From Leeuwenhoekiella polynyae (lineage in GTDB: Bacteria; Bacteroidota; Bacteroidia; Flavobacteriales; Flavobacteriaceae), in the NCBI RefSeq assembly GCF_004104075.1, contig NZ_QOVK01000004.1, forward strand, positions 1-64,000: 64,000 nucleotides of DNA, written 5' to 3'. The position numbers were made by a program, and so were the translations under genes. Below are positions 44,275 through 56,251 of the stretch, one piece after another (positions within the stretch are counted from its first letter, which is position 1; each line of letters opens with the position of its first letter). The notes beneath the pieces were generated by a model, which was given only the letters and a program-made list of their open reading frames with translations, made no database searches and was not told the origin of the DNA.

Positions 44275-46230
44275 ATGAAAACATTAACTATGAAAAAATG
44301 TTCACTTTGGAAAAAGCTGGGTGTTGCTATTGCTATTCCAATGATGTTGAATTTACAATCTTGTGAAGACTCATTTTTAGATGTAGTACCAGATAACGTA
44401 GCAACAATTGATCAGGCTTTTAAATTGCGCAACGAGGCAGAAAAATACTTGTTTACTTGTTATGCTTATATGCCTAGAAACGGGAGTCTGATTCACAATC
44501 CGGCAATGTTAGCCGGAGACGAAATGTGGATACCTGATCAGCGACAGGCACTGACTATTTATTCATTAGATATAGCAATGGGTAATCAACGTGTTTCAAA
44601 TCCGTATTTTAATGCATGGGACGGGTATTATGATGGAGGTGGTCCTGGAGATGGATATAACCTCTTTGATGGGATACGACATTGCAATATATTTATTGAA
44701 AATTTGAGTGACGCTAGTAAGGTTCCTGATATTCAGCCTAGTGAGCGGGAGCGTTGGATTGCAGAGGCTAAATTTCTCAAAGCTTATTATCATTTTTATT
44801 TAATGAGAATGTATGGTCCCATACCGGTTATGAGAGAGAATATTCCTGTTGATGCGCCAAGTGAAGTCTTAGATGTTAGTCGTGATAATTGGAATGAGAG
44901 TATCGCATATCTTGTAGAGTTATGTGATGAAGCTATCGCTATTTTACCTCCTTCTATAACTGATATAAATTCAGAACTAGGTAGAATCACAAGACCGATT
45001 GCATTGGGTTTAAAAACACGTATTTTATTAACAGATGCGAGCCCTTTATTTAATGGTAATTCAGATTTGGCCGGTTTGGTAAATAAAGATGGTACGCAAT
45101 TATTTGATACAGATTATGATGCCTCAAAATGGAAATTAGCAGCTGATGCAGCTTTAACAGCTATTGAAGCTTCTGAAAATGCAGGTCATTCACTATATGA
45201 GTTTCCGGGATCAGGTTTTACCTTAACAGATACTACGACCCAAAAGCTAAGCATTCGAAATGCAGTATCAGAACGTTGGAATTCAGAAGTAATCTGGGGA
45301 AATACAGTAAGTCGAACGAGTGAAATACAATTACATGCTATGGCGCCATTAACTATTGAGCATTCTCACAATAATGCACATAAAATAATGTCTCCAACTC
45401 TTAAAATAGCACAACAGTTTTATACTAAAAACGGAGTGCCAATTGATGAAGATACTACGTTAGACTTTAGTGATATTCTTGAGTTGAGAGAGGCCGGTGC
45501 TTCAGAAAAAAACAATATAAGACAGGGTTATACCACTTCTATTTTAAATTATGACCGGGAGCCCAGATTTTATGCAGATTTAGGTTTTGATGGATCTATC
45601 TGGTATAAGTACGATAGCGGTTCTGACGATACTAAATTTCATATAGAGGGTAAATACAATGATTATGCAGGAAGTAATACAGCCTTCTTCTTTAATATGA
45701 CAGGATATTATGTGAAGAAATTAGTGAATTGGAATCAAAGTTTTGGAGAATCATCAGCGTCTTATAGAGATTATGCTTGGCCCGAATTAAGACTTGCCGA
45801 TCTATATCTTATGTATGCCGAAGCTTTAAATGAAGTACAAGGTCCTACCCCTGAAGTTTTTGAATATTTAGATAGAGTTAGAGATCGAGCTGGTCTAGAT
45901 GGAGTACAGGAATCTTGGGCTAACTTTTCTTCAAACCCTAATAAGCCTAATTCTAAAGAAGGATTAAGAGCTATTATTCATCAAGAACGCAATATAGAAA
46001 TGGCCTTTGAGGGGAGTCGTTTTTGGGATATTCGCAGATGGAAAGAGGCTTCTCGAGAGTTTAATGAACCCATACGCGGTTGGAATGTTTTTGGAGAAGA
46101 CGAGGCATCATATTATCAGGTTAGAACTGTTTTTCAACAGCGATTTGTTTCACCTAGAGATTACTTCTGGCCTCTTGCAGAAAATACATTATTACAAAAT
46201 TCAAATTTGGTTCAAAACCTAGGATGGTAA
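44275..46230 (+). CDS. SusD/RagB-family outer-membrane glycan-binding lipoprotein (second pair)
   Basis: I choose the ATG at 44275 (MKTLTMKKCS), which keeps the n-region short. Starts at 44245 or 44290 are also possible. The lipobox LQSC is followed by a mature protein of about 620 residues. SusD features: helices ERWIAEAKFLKAYYHFYLMRMYGPIPV, LRLADLYLMYAEALNEV and LRAIIHQERNIEMAFEGSRFWDIRRWK, and the C-terminal FVSPRDYFWPLAENTLLQN. It is larger than the first SusD (about 545 residues). It is expected to bind the PUL's polysaccharide at the surface and close the SusC transporter. Confidence 0.95.
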   Translation: MKTLTMKKCSLWKKLGVAIAIPMMLNLQSCEDSFLDVVPDNVATIDQAFKLRNEAEKYLFTCYAYMPRNGSLIHNPAMLAGDEMWIPDQRQALTIYSLDIAMGNQRVSNPYFNAWDGYYDGGGPGDGYNLFDGIRHCNIFIENLSDASKVPDIQPSERERWIAEAKFLKAYYHFYLMRMYGPIPVMRENIPVDAPSEVLDVSRDNWNESIAYLVELCDEAIAILPPSITDINSELGRITRPIALGLKTRILLTDASPLFNGNSDLAGLVNKDGTQLFDTDYDASKWKLAADAALTAIEASENAGHSLYEFPGSGFTLTDTTTQKLSIRNAVSERWNSEVIWGNTVSRTSEIQLHAMAPLTIEHSHNNAHKIMSPTLKIAQQFYTKNGVPIDEDTTLDFSDILELREAGASEKNNIRQGYTTSILNYDREPRFYADLGFDGSIWYKYDSGSDDTKFHIEGKYNDYAGSNTAFFFNMTGYYVKKLVNWNQSFGESSASYRDYAWPELRLADLYLMYAEALNEVQGPTPEVFEYLDRVRDRAGLDGVQESWANFSSNPNKPNSKEGLRAIIHQERNIEMAFEGSRFWDIRRWKEASREFNEPIRGWNVFGEDEASYYQVRTVFQQRFVSPRDYFWPLAENTLLQNSNLVQNLGW

Positions 46231-46258
46231 TAGAATAACAAAATTAAATAGAGATATT

Positions 46259-47461
46259 ATGAATTGGAAATTATTTAAAAAGATGGGTTTTTACCTGATA
46301 GCCGCTATGCTTATAGTTGGTTGTTCAGAAGAAGATGTTAATGAGCCTTTAGAAAATAATTCTGAAAAACCGGGTCAGGTAACAGATATCATAGTAGAAA
46401 ACCTAGCAGGAAAAGCCAAGCTAAGTTATACATTACCTAAAGATCAGGATCTTTTATACATCAAAGCAGATTATGTTTTAGAAAACGGTAGAGAAATGAA
46501 TGTAAAATCATCCTACTATAACAGTTCAATGATTTTAGAAGGATTTTCTGGTAATTCTGAAGTTGAGATTTCGGTTACAACAGTTAATCGAAGCGAAGTT
46601 GAATCAGATCCTGTTCGTATAACCGTAGCTCCTAATCTGGCACCTATATATGATGTATATGAGAGTTTAGAAGTGTCACCTGCATTTGGGGGTATTTATG
46701 TTTCTGCGGACAACCCAGAACGAGAAGACATCGCTATTCTCGTAATGGAACAAGATGAGTATGGTGACTGGGTTACTTTAGGAAACAGTGTTTATACATC
46801 TACTAATGAAGTGAAAAGTACCCTAAGAGGTATGGATACAATAAACAAGAAGTTCGCTATTGCAGTAAGAGATAGATGGTTAAATTATACAGATACTTTG
46901 TTTGCGGAGATCAAACCATTATTTGAAGAAGCAATTCCTAAGTCTGGTTACAGAGGAGTTAGACTGCCTAATGATGCACCATTTCATCCATCAACTTCTT
47001 TAGAAGGTTTATGGAATGGAAATATTATGGATTGGCCACAAATTTATCTTACTGAGGGTACTTACACAGCCTCTAACCACATACTTACATTTGACATGGG
47101 AGTGCAGGCAAAATTGAGTAGAATTGTGATTTGGGATTATCCTGAGTATTTTAATGGTAGGTCTTATTACTATTTAGCGTGTATGAAACGCTTTAGAATA
47201 TATGGGTCTGATGTTTTAGAGACATCAGGAGATCTTTCTAAATGGACATTGCTGGGAGAATATGAAGAGGTAAAGCCTTCTGGCTTACCCTATGGGCAGC
47301 AAACTAATGAAGATTATCAAACTGCAAATGCTGGTTTTAGTTGGGATATTCCTATAGAGATGCCACGAGTGAGGTATATAAGAATAGAAAATTTAGAGAA
47401 TTGGGCTGGAGGAAGACAATTTGCTATAGGAGAACTTCAGGCATATGGCAATTCACAGTAG
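46259..47461 (+). CDS. DUF4959/DUF5126/DUF5000 surface lipoprotein
   Basis: This 400-residue lipoprotein has the lipobox IVGC near residue 22. An N-terminal Fn3-like DUF4959 segment (~37-125; PGQVTDIIVENLAGKAKLSY) is followed by a DUF5126-like part (~127-215; YESLEVSPAFGGIYVSADN). The C-terminal DUF5000 discoidin-like part (~235-400; GLWNGNIMDWP, FDMGVQAKLSRIVIWDY, RIENLENWAGGRQFAIGELQAYG) suggests carbohydrate binding. Proteins of this layout sit just after SusD in many Bacteroidota PULs and are believed to be surface glycan-binding partners. No enzyme motif is visible. Confidence 0.85.
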   Translation: MNWKLFKKMGFYLIAAMLIVGCSEEDVNEPLENNSEKPGQVTDIIVENLAGKAKLSYTLPKDQDLLYIKADYVLENGREMNVKSSYYNSSMILEGFSGNSEVEISVTTVNRSEVESDPVRITVAPNLAPIYDVYESLEVSPAFGGIYVSADNPEREDIAILVMEQDEYGDWVTLGNSVYTSTNEVKSTLRGMDTINKKFAIAVRDRWLNYTDTLFAEIKPLFEEAIPKSGYRGVRLPNDAPFHPSTSLEGLWNGNIMDWPQIYLTEGTYTASNHILTFDMGVQAKLSRIVIWDYPEYFNGRSYYYLACMKRFRIYGSDVLETSGDLSKWTLLGEYEEVKPSGLPYGQQTNEDYQTANAGFSWDIPIEMPRVRYIRIENLENWAGGRQFAIGELQAYGNSQ

Positions 47462-47483
47462 TAACACAAAAAATAGTATTCAT

Positions 47484-49226
47484 ATGAAAACATTTAAAAA
47501 ACAATTTTTTCTCTTGCTGTGTTTTGTGGCTTTAGTCCTTGTTGCAGCTTGTTCAGATGAGATGGAAGATTACAGAAAATTTACTGAAGGCGGTGAAATT
47601 AACTATACAGAAAAAATGGACTCTATAAAAGTATTTACAGGAAGAGAAAGACTGTATTTACAGGGCATAGTTAATGCAGATCCTAAAATTACAAGTTTTA
47701 GAGTGTATTGGAACAGTAAAGCTGATTCTGTAGTAGTACCGGTAACCCGTACTAAACCAGTAGATACCTTAAGTGTATATATAGATGATTTAGAAGAAAA
47801 TATATACAACCTTGAAGTTCGTACCTATGATGATGAGCTAAATAGTTCTATACCAGTAAATATAACAGCAGAAGTATATGGCTCGCGATATCAGAATACA
47901 CTTTATAATAGACCTGTTATAAGTAATGTTTTGATTGGTAATGATTTAACGGTGAGTTATTCGTCAATGGATTTAACCACTGGGGTTTTAGGTACAGAAA
48001 TTCAATATACATCTAGCAATACTTCTGAAATAGAAGAATTTTATGTGCCTATTGATTCAGCTATGGCTTTTATAGAAGATTTTACGAGCGGTTCAGAATA
48101 TCAATATCGAACGATTTTTAAACCGGAACCTACTAGTATAGATACGTTCTATACCGATTATCAAGGCTATATTCCAGAGCCAAAATTGACAGATCCTCCT
48201 TATCTTTTGAACAGCTCTTATCCTTTTGAAATTTTAGAAGGTGGAAGTCGCTGGGGAACTCCAGTAGGTTGGATACACAATGAGGCTGCACTTAGCCATG
48301 GGGGATATGGGGCTTTAGATGGTGAATTATTTGATCTGGAAAGTGGTTGGGGTGAACCTGACCTAATAAATGCAAAAGTTTATCAAACAGTGATTTTACC
48401 TGCAGGTACCTATGCATATTCTATAAATATTGCTGAGACTAATTATGAGGGAGCAGATAATAACTTAGATAAAGCGTACTTCACAGTAGCAAAAGGCCCA
48501 CAATTACCAGATGTATCTGAAGTAGAGACATCTTCTGAAACGCTTGCATATGAACGAGTTAATAAAGCTAACGGACTTAATAGCTTACTCACGTTTACAT
48601 TAGAAGAAACAACACAATTATCTATAGGTGTTCAGACTACAAACGATGGTGGAGCAGGTAGGTATCTTAAGATTAATTCTTTTAAGTTAAATCAATTTTC
48701 TAAAGCACCCTATCTTGAAAATGCAGTTGCACCTTATAAATTGTCTTCAAGTGGAAGTCGATGGGGAACTCCTGAAAATTGGATACATAATGATGCTGCA
48801 ATGAATCATACAGATAATGGGCCTCAAGGTGCATATGATGGGAACTCAGCAAAATGGGATTTAGAAAGTGGTTGGGGACAACCTAATATCGTAAATGGTA
48901 AAGTTTATCAAGTTTTATTTTTAGAACCAGGTACCTACACGTATACTGTGACAATTTTTGCGACAAACTATACTGGTACTCGGGGTACCTCTGATCAAGC
49001 TTATTTTGTTGTTGCAGAGGGGGAAACATTACCTGATGTAGCTGACGTTGAAACAGCTGAAGAAACTCTAGTCTATGATAGGGTTGACTCAGCAAATGAC
49101 AATACAAGAATTTTAAGTTTTACAATTTCAGAACCAACTAAAGTAGCTATAGGCGGAGAAACTACTAATGAAGAGGGGGTAGGTCGTTTTTTACAAGTGG
49201 AGTCATTTAAACTGGTAAAACAATAA
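47484..49226 (+). CDS. DUF4998 surface lipoprotein with duplicated DUF5013-like module
   Basis: I use the ATG at 47484 (MKTFKKQF), which gives a lipobox VAAC; the longer frame overlaps the preceding gene. An N-terminal DUF4998 domain (~20-210) is followed by two copies of a ~165-residue DUF5013-like module (~225-400 and ~405-580). Both copies contain GSRWGTP..WIHN, DLESGWGxPxxxNxKVYQ, LPAGTYxYxxxIxxTNYxG and a GRxLxxxSFKL end. The modules are likely glycan-binding beta-sandwiches. With its neighbour at 46259 it forms the surface-binding set of this PUL. A perfect hairpin (49248-49280) separates it from the GH16 gene. Confidence 0.83.
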   Translation: MKTFKKQFFLLLCFVALVLVAACSDEMEDYRKFTEGGEINYTEKMDSIKVFTGRERLYLQGIVNADPKITSFRVYWNSKADSVVVPVTRTKPVDTLSVYIDDLEENIYNLEVRTYDDELNSSIPVNITAEVYGSRYQNTLYNRPVISNVLIGNDLTVSYSSMDLTTGVLGTEIQYTSSNTSEIEEFYVPIDSAMAFIEDFTSGSEYQYRTIFKPEPTSIDTFYTDYQGYIPEPKLTDPPYLLNSSYPFEILEGGSRWGTPVGWIHNEAALSHGGYGALDGELFDLESGWGEPDLINAKVYQTVILPAGTYAYSINIAETNYEGADNNLDKAYFTVAKGPQLPDVSEVETSSETLAYERVNKANGLNSLLTFTLEETTQLSIGVQTTNDGGAGRYLKINSFKLNQFSKAPYLENAVAPYKLSSSGSRWGTPENWIHNDAAMNHTDNGPQGAYDGNSAKWDLESGWGQPNIVNGKVYQVLFLEPGTYTYTVTIFATNYTGTRGTSDQAYFVVAEGETLPDVADVETAEETLVYDRVDSANDNTRILSFTISEPTKVAIGGETTNEEGVGRFLQVESFKLVKQ

Positions 49227-49247
49227 ACAGGTCATTTTTTTAATTGA

Positions 49248-49280
49248 AAACAGGAAGCAGATTCTAACTGCTTCCTGTTT
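49248..49280. terminator. perfect intra-operon hairpin between the surface-protein and GH16 genes
   Basis: A 13-bp stem AAACAGGAAGCAG / CTGCTTCCTGTTT with a 7-base loop is followed by ATAATAG rather than a T-run. It may partly terminate transcription or protect the 3' end of the susCD mRNA, lowering expression of downstream enzymes. Confidence 0.55.
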
Positions 49281-49301
49281 ATAATAGTATAGCTCTAAAT
49301 C

Positions 49302-50471
49302 ATGAAATCATCTTATATAGAAAAACTTTATTTACTAGGAATACTATTAGTTTTATTTTCATGTTCTGACGAAAATAATAATGATTTGGCATCAATAGAA
49401 AAGCCAGATATTGAGGTAACGAGTCAAGTTCCCACTGTACAGATTGAACAGGTTATAAATATTCTTGAGTCTTCAATGACGATTACAGCATATATAACAG
49501 ATAATGGAGGAGCATCGGTATTAAGCCGTGGAATTTCGGTATCAGTTAAAGAAGAGCTTGCAGAAAGCGATACACAATTTGCTGCAAATACTGTCAAAGC
49601 TTCAGGAGAGTTTACTGCAGATATTTCTGGTCTTAAAGAAAATACAACATATTTTATTAGAGCATACGCTGAAAATAAAGCAGGGATAGCCTATGGAGAT
49701 GTTATAAGTGTAGTAACTAAGGCTGAAATAAAGCCGGTTATAATTGTTGACTCTGAAAGTTTTACATCTCAAGATAAATTTGATGAGACTTGGAATATGC
49801 TGTACCCGTGGGGATCAGATCATAATGGGTCTGCCCGCATGTTTTCTGATAACGTATCTTTAAAAGAAGGGGGTGTTTTAGAAATAATAGCAAAGTGGAC
49901 TAATTGGGAATGGGAGGGGTATAGCACAGCAGATCCTCATTTACGTATCACTTTTCATTCCGGAGCAATACATGCTAAAGATAAGATACGTGTTACAGAA
50001 GAATTACCCTATTGGGAGATAAGTGGGGAATTTATGGCACCAACTGTTCCCAGTTCATGGCCAGCATTTTGGATAAGTGGCTCAGATTCTTGGCCTCCAG
50101 AAGTAGATATTTTAGAATTCAAAGGTACCACATCTAATTTACAAAATACAGTTACTGGTCCGTCTTGGGATAAGACAATATGGACAACTGTTTTAACAGA
50201 TGTTCCTGATGCGGCAACAAGCTGGCACAGTTATAAATTGATTTTGCGTCGTATTGATGAGATAGATACGGCTGTTAATATGTATATAGATGGAGAGTTG
50301 AGATCTAGCGAGATTAAAGATTACACCAATAAACCGTTTTGGCTAATTATTAATATGCAAATGGAAGGAGCTAGCGGAGCAACTAATGATGAGAGTATAG
50401 TACGCTCAGAAGATCAGGTTTTTAGTGCGCGTAATATTAAAGTTGTGGCAACCCCTCAAGCTCAAAATTAA
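49302..50471 (+). CDS. glycoside hydrolase family 16 lipoprotein with N-terminal Fn3-like domain
   Basis: This 389-residue lipoprotein has the lipobox LFSC. An Fn3-like domain (~45-140; VLSRGISVSVK, ASGEFTADISGLKENTTYF) precedes the GH16 beta-jelly-roll. The catalytic motif is E267-x-D269-x-x-E272 (PPEVDILEF), the beta-bulge form, with WPAFWISGSDSWPP before it. GH16 members cleave beta-1,3 or beta-1,4 bonds in laminarin, agar, porphyran, carrageenan or galactan. The gene follows the surface proteins and precedes a zincin-like gene that carries the same N-terminal domain. In this gene set an endo-galactanase is the best guess; the substrate is not proven. Confidence 0.9.
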   Translation: MKSSYIEKLYLLGILLVLFSCSDENNNDLASIEKPDIEVTSQVPTVQIEQVINILESSMTITAYITDNGGASVLSRGISVSVKEELAESDTQFAANTVKASGEFTADISGLKENTTYFIRAYAENKAGIAYGDVISVVTKAEIKPVIIVDSESFTSQDKFDETWNMLYPWGSDHNGSARMFSDNVSLKEGGVLEIIAKWTNWEWEGYSTADPHLRITFHSGAIHAKDKIRVTEELPYWEISGEFMAPTVPSSWPAFWISGSDSWPPEVDILEFKGTTSNLQNTVTGPSWDKTIWTTVLTDVPDAATSWHSYKLILRRIDEIDTAVNMYIDGELRSSEIKDYTNKPFWLIINMQMEGASGATNDESIVRSEDQVFSARNIKVVATPQAQN

Positions 50472-50486
50472 AAAAACACTTAAGTT

Positions 50487-51716
50487 ATGAGATTAAATAT
50501 GAATATAATATATATAAGCAGATTAGCATGTTCAATACTGTTTATTTTCACTTTATTATCCTGTAGTAGTTCTGACAATACAGATGATGTGATTATAGAG
50601 TCAAGTCCTACTCCAGAAGAAAATATTGTACAAGCAGTATTAAGTATTCAAGAGGTATCAAATATAGATACATTCAATGCGATTGTACATGCTGCTGTAA
50701 CTGATGATGGTAATGGCAGTATTTCTGAACGAGGTATTTATTTAAGTACCACTCCTGACTCAAATGAAGGAGACAAATATTTAGCCTCGAGCGTTAAAGG
50801 GTCTGGTGAGTTTACGGTGAGTCTAACGGGTTTAAAACAGGTAACTACATATTATGCTAAACCTTATGCTGTAAATGAAGCAGGTGTAGTTTATGGCGAT
50901 GAGGTTAATTTTAAAACATTAATTGCAGAGTCAGCCTTATTTAATCCGGAAGTGATCTCAATATCTGGTGCTCACGATATTTTTGTAGAAGTAGAACTTA
51001 TAGATCGTGGAGATTTACCCATTACAGAAATGGGAGTCGTGTGGGGAATTGAAGAAGTACCAACAATAGACAACAATAAAATAATTCACGCTACTATAGA
51101 AGATCATTTTAAACTACGTATAACAGATCTTGAAGAGCAGTCGGTATATTTTATTCGTCCTTATAAGATATCTGATGGTGAGGCAGTTTACGGAAGACAG
51201 ATGATTATTTCTACCATTCCAGAGGGTAATTTTACTTGGTCGTTTAATGGTACCTTAGATTTGAACAATCCTATTCACGCCCGTATAAAGAGTGCTTTCG
51301 ATGAGGCGACCTGGTACTTTAATAACTTCACTTCAATAAATAAGCATGTCACGGTTAATTATTCACCAGGCACTCCAACAGCTAATGCTAATTTTGACGG
51401 GTGGATTAATATGGGGCCAGTTGAAAGTTACCAAAGAACAGGTACAGCATTACATGAAATGGCTCATTCAGTTGGTGTAGGAACACATTGGAAGTATGAT
51501 GATTTATTTACAGATAATCGTTATAATGGAGAAAGAGCTGCAGAAATCATACAATTGATGAGCGGTGATGATGAGGAATATATTAGAAAATCAGGTGTTC
51601 ATTTTTGGCCATATGGTATTAACGGAGCTCATGAAGATACGGGTGAAGAAGACTTATACATTACCCACTGTTTAATCTTACAGGGAATGAAAACTGATGG
51701 GCTACCTTCAAATTAA
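50487..51716 (+). CDS. secreted zincin-like metalloprotein (HExxH)
   Basis: This 409-residue lipoprotein has the lipobox LLSC near residue 26. Two Fn3-like domains are visible (~45-140 and ~145-250). The first closely resembles the N-terminal domain of the GH16 protein before it (GSGEFTVSLTGLKQVTTYY). The C-terminal ~160 residues carry H323-E324-M-A-H327-S-V-G-V-G-T-H334. The arrangement HExxHxxGxxxH is one residue longer than the metzincin HExxHxxGxxH, so the third ligand may be H334 or another residue. A cleavage role in a PUL would be on glycoprotein cores, such as the protein part of arabinogalactan proteins, but a purely structural zinc protein is possible. Confidence 0.8.
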   Translation: MRLNMNIIYISRLACSILFIFTLLSCSSSDNTDDVIIESSPTPEENIVQAVLSIQEVSNIDTFNAIVHAAVTDDGNGSISERGIYLSTTPDSNEGDKYLASSVKGSGEFTVSLTGLKQVTTYYAKPYAVNEAGVVYGDEVNFKTLIAESALFNPEVISISGAHDIFVEVELIDRGDLPITEMGVVWGIEEVPTIDNNKIIHATIEDHFKLRITDLEEQSVYFIRPYKISDGEAVYGRQMIISTIPEGNFTWSFNGTLDLNNPIHARIKSAFDEATWYFNNFTSINKHVTVNYSPGTPTANANFDGWINMGPVESYQRTGTALHEMAHSVGVGTHWKYDDLFTDNRYNGERAAEIIQLMSGDDEEYIRKSGVHFWPYGINGAHEDTGEEDLYITHCLILQGMKTDGLPSN

Positions 51717-51737
51717 TAAATTCAAAAGCTGTTAGTT

Positions 51738-51760
51738 ATAAATGTTATTTGTACATTTAT
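51738..51760. promoter_or_regulatory. putative operator ATAAATGT-N7-ACATTTAT, site 3 (BNR_4 gene)
   Basis: The 8-bp arms equal sites 1 and 2, with spacer TATTTGT and two further matching bases on each side (TT/AA). It lies between the zincin gene stop (51716) and the BNR_4 start (51772), 11 bases before that ATG. It may start a second transcription unit inside the PUL. Confidence 0.55.
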
Positions 51761-51771
51761 AATTTATTCTT

Positions 51772-53103
51772 ATGAGATTGTTTTACTTAAAGTTTTTAGT
51801 TCTTTTGATTAGCAGTATAAGCATATTTTCTGCTTGTAAAGGCTTGTCAGATGTTGCTTTTAAAAAAAGTATTATTGGTTCTGGCTGGGCAAACAATTCT
51901 ATTAATACAGTTATTTTTAGGCAAAATGCGGTAACCACGCACGATAATGTTCAATTCGCAGCTTATTACGATGCAGAATCTTATTTAATACTTGCCAAGA
52001 GAATACTTCCTGACGGAGAATGGGAGGTACATCAAACGCAATATACTGGAAATACGAAAGATGCGCATAATGCGATAAGTATCGCTATTGACGGCGAAGG
52101 CTATATACACGTTAGTTGGGATCACCATAATAACCCGTTGCGGTATGCACGTAGTCTAGAACCTTTAGGTCTGGAGCTAGGCGAAAAACAAAAAATGTCT
52201 GGGATAGAAGAAGCCAAAGTAACCTATCCGCAGTTTTATAATCTTGTTAATACTGAAAAATTACTGTATTTATACCGGTCTGGTGAATCTGGCGAGGGAA
52301 TATTAGTAGTTAATACATACAATCCTCAAGCTCAAAAATGGTCACAACTTTATCAAAATCTAATAGATGGGGAAGGGGAGCGCAATGCGTATTGGCAGGC
52401 TTATGTAGATAAGCAAGGAACAATACATCTTTCTTGGGTATGGCGTGAGACCTATGACGTATCTACAAATCACGACATAGCTTATGCAAAATCTACAGAT
52501 GAAGGAAAAACCTGGATGCGTTCTACTGGAGAAGCCTATCAATTACCTATCACGCAAGAGACAGCAGAGTATGCATGGAAAATTCCCCAAAATAGCAGTT
52601 TGATCAATCAAACTTCAATGACTACTGATGCTTCTGGAAATCCGTATATCGCAAACTATTGGAATGTAGATGGAAAAACCCAATATCAAATTGTTTATCT
52701 CGAAGATGGTATTTGGAAAAAAGAAAACTCAAACTTTCGAGACTCTGGGTTTAAGTTAGGTGGTGGGGGTACAAAAAAAATACCAATAAGCAGACCGGAA
52801 ATATTTGTTCAAAATGAAGGAAATAAAAAGACGGTTTATTTACTTTATAGAGATGACCTGCGTGGTAGCAAAATCACGATGGCCTACAAAAATTTTGCTT
52901 CTCAAAATGATTGGAAACTCTTAGACCTGACTGATGTAAGTGTTGGAGACTGGGAGCCCAATTTTGATAAACAGTTATTTAAACAAACCGGAAAATTACA
53001 CATATTTCAGCAAGAGGTCACTCAGGTTGATGGCGAAGGCTTGACCAATAAAACGGCGACGCCTGTTCAACTTTTAGAATTAGATACTTTACCCTTAAAC
53101 TAA
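51772..53103 (+). CDS. BNR_4-type beta-propeller, candidate uronate lyase or rhamnosidase
   Basis: This 443-residue exported protein has a hydrophobic N-terminus ending SACKG (lipobox-like). A seven-bladed propeller of the BNR_4 family follows, with repeats AISIAIDGEGYIHVSWDHHNN, IHLSWVWRETYD and FVQNEGNKKTVYLLYRDD. The H118-H119 pair in WDHHNN is a conserved feature of the family and may be catalytic or metal binding. The same fold occurs in ulvan lyases (PL24/PL25), the rhamnose-glucuronate lyase PL27 and GH145. All of these act at uronic acid-rhamnose sites, so a role on such side chains is plausible. The partial GH88/GH105 gene downstream would consume a lyase product. Confidence 0.8.
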   Translation: MRLFYLKFLVLLISSISIFSACKGLSDVAFKKSIIGSGWANNSINTVIFRQNAVTTHDNVQFAAYYDAESYLILAKRILPDGEWEVHQTQYTGNTKDAHNAISIAIDGEGYIHVSWDHHNNPLRYARSLEPLGLELGEKQKMSGIEEAKVTYPQFYNLVNTEKLLYLYRSGESGEGILVVNTYNPQAQKWSQLYQNLIDGEGERNAYWQAYVDKQGTIHLSWVWRETYDVSTNHDIAYAKSTDEGKTWMRSTGEAYQLPITQETAEYAWKIPQNSSLINQTSMTTDASGNPYIANYWNVDGKTQYQIVYLEDGIWKKENSNFRDSGFKLGGGGTKKIPISRPEIFVQNEGNKKTVYLLYRDDLRGSKITMAYKNFASQNDWKLLDLTDVSVGDWEPNFDKQLFKQTGKLHIFQQEVTQVDGEGLTNKTATPVQLLELDTLPLN

Positions 53104-53130
53104 AAAAGCTTTTTAAAGACAATCAAATAA

Positions 53131-56241
<3,111 letters not shown>

Positions 56242-56251
56242 TACGTGATAG

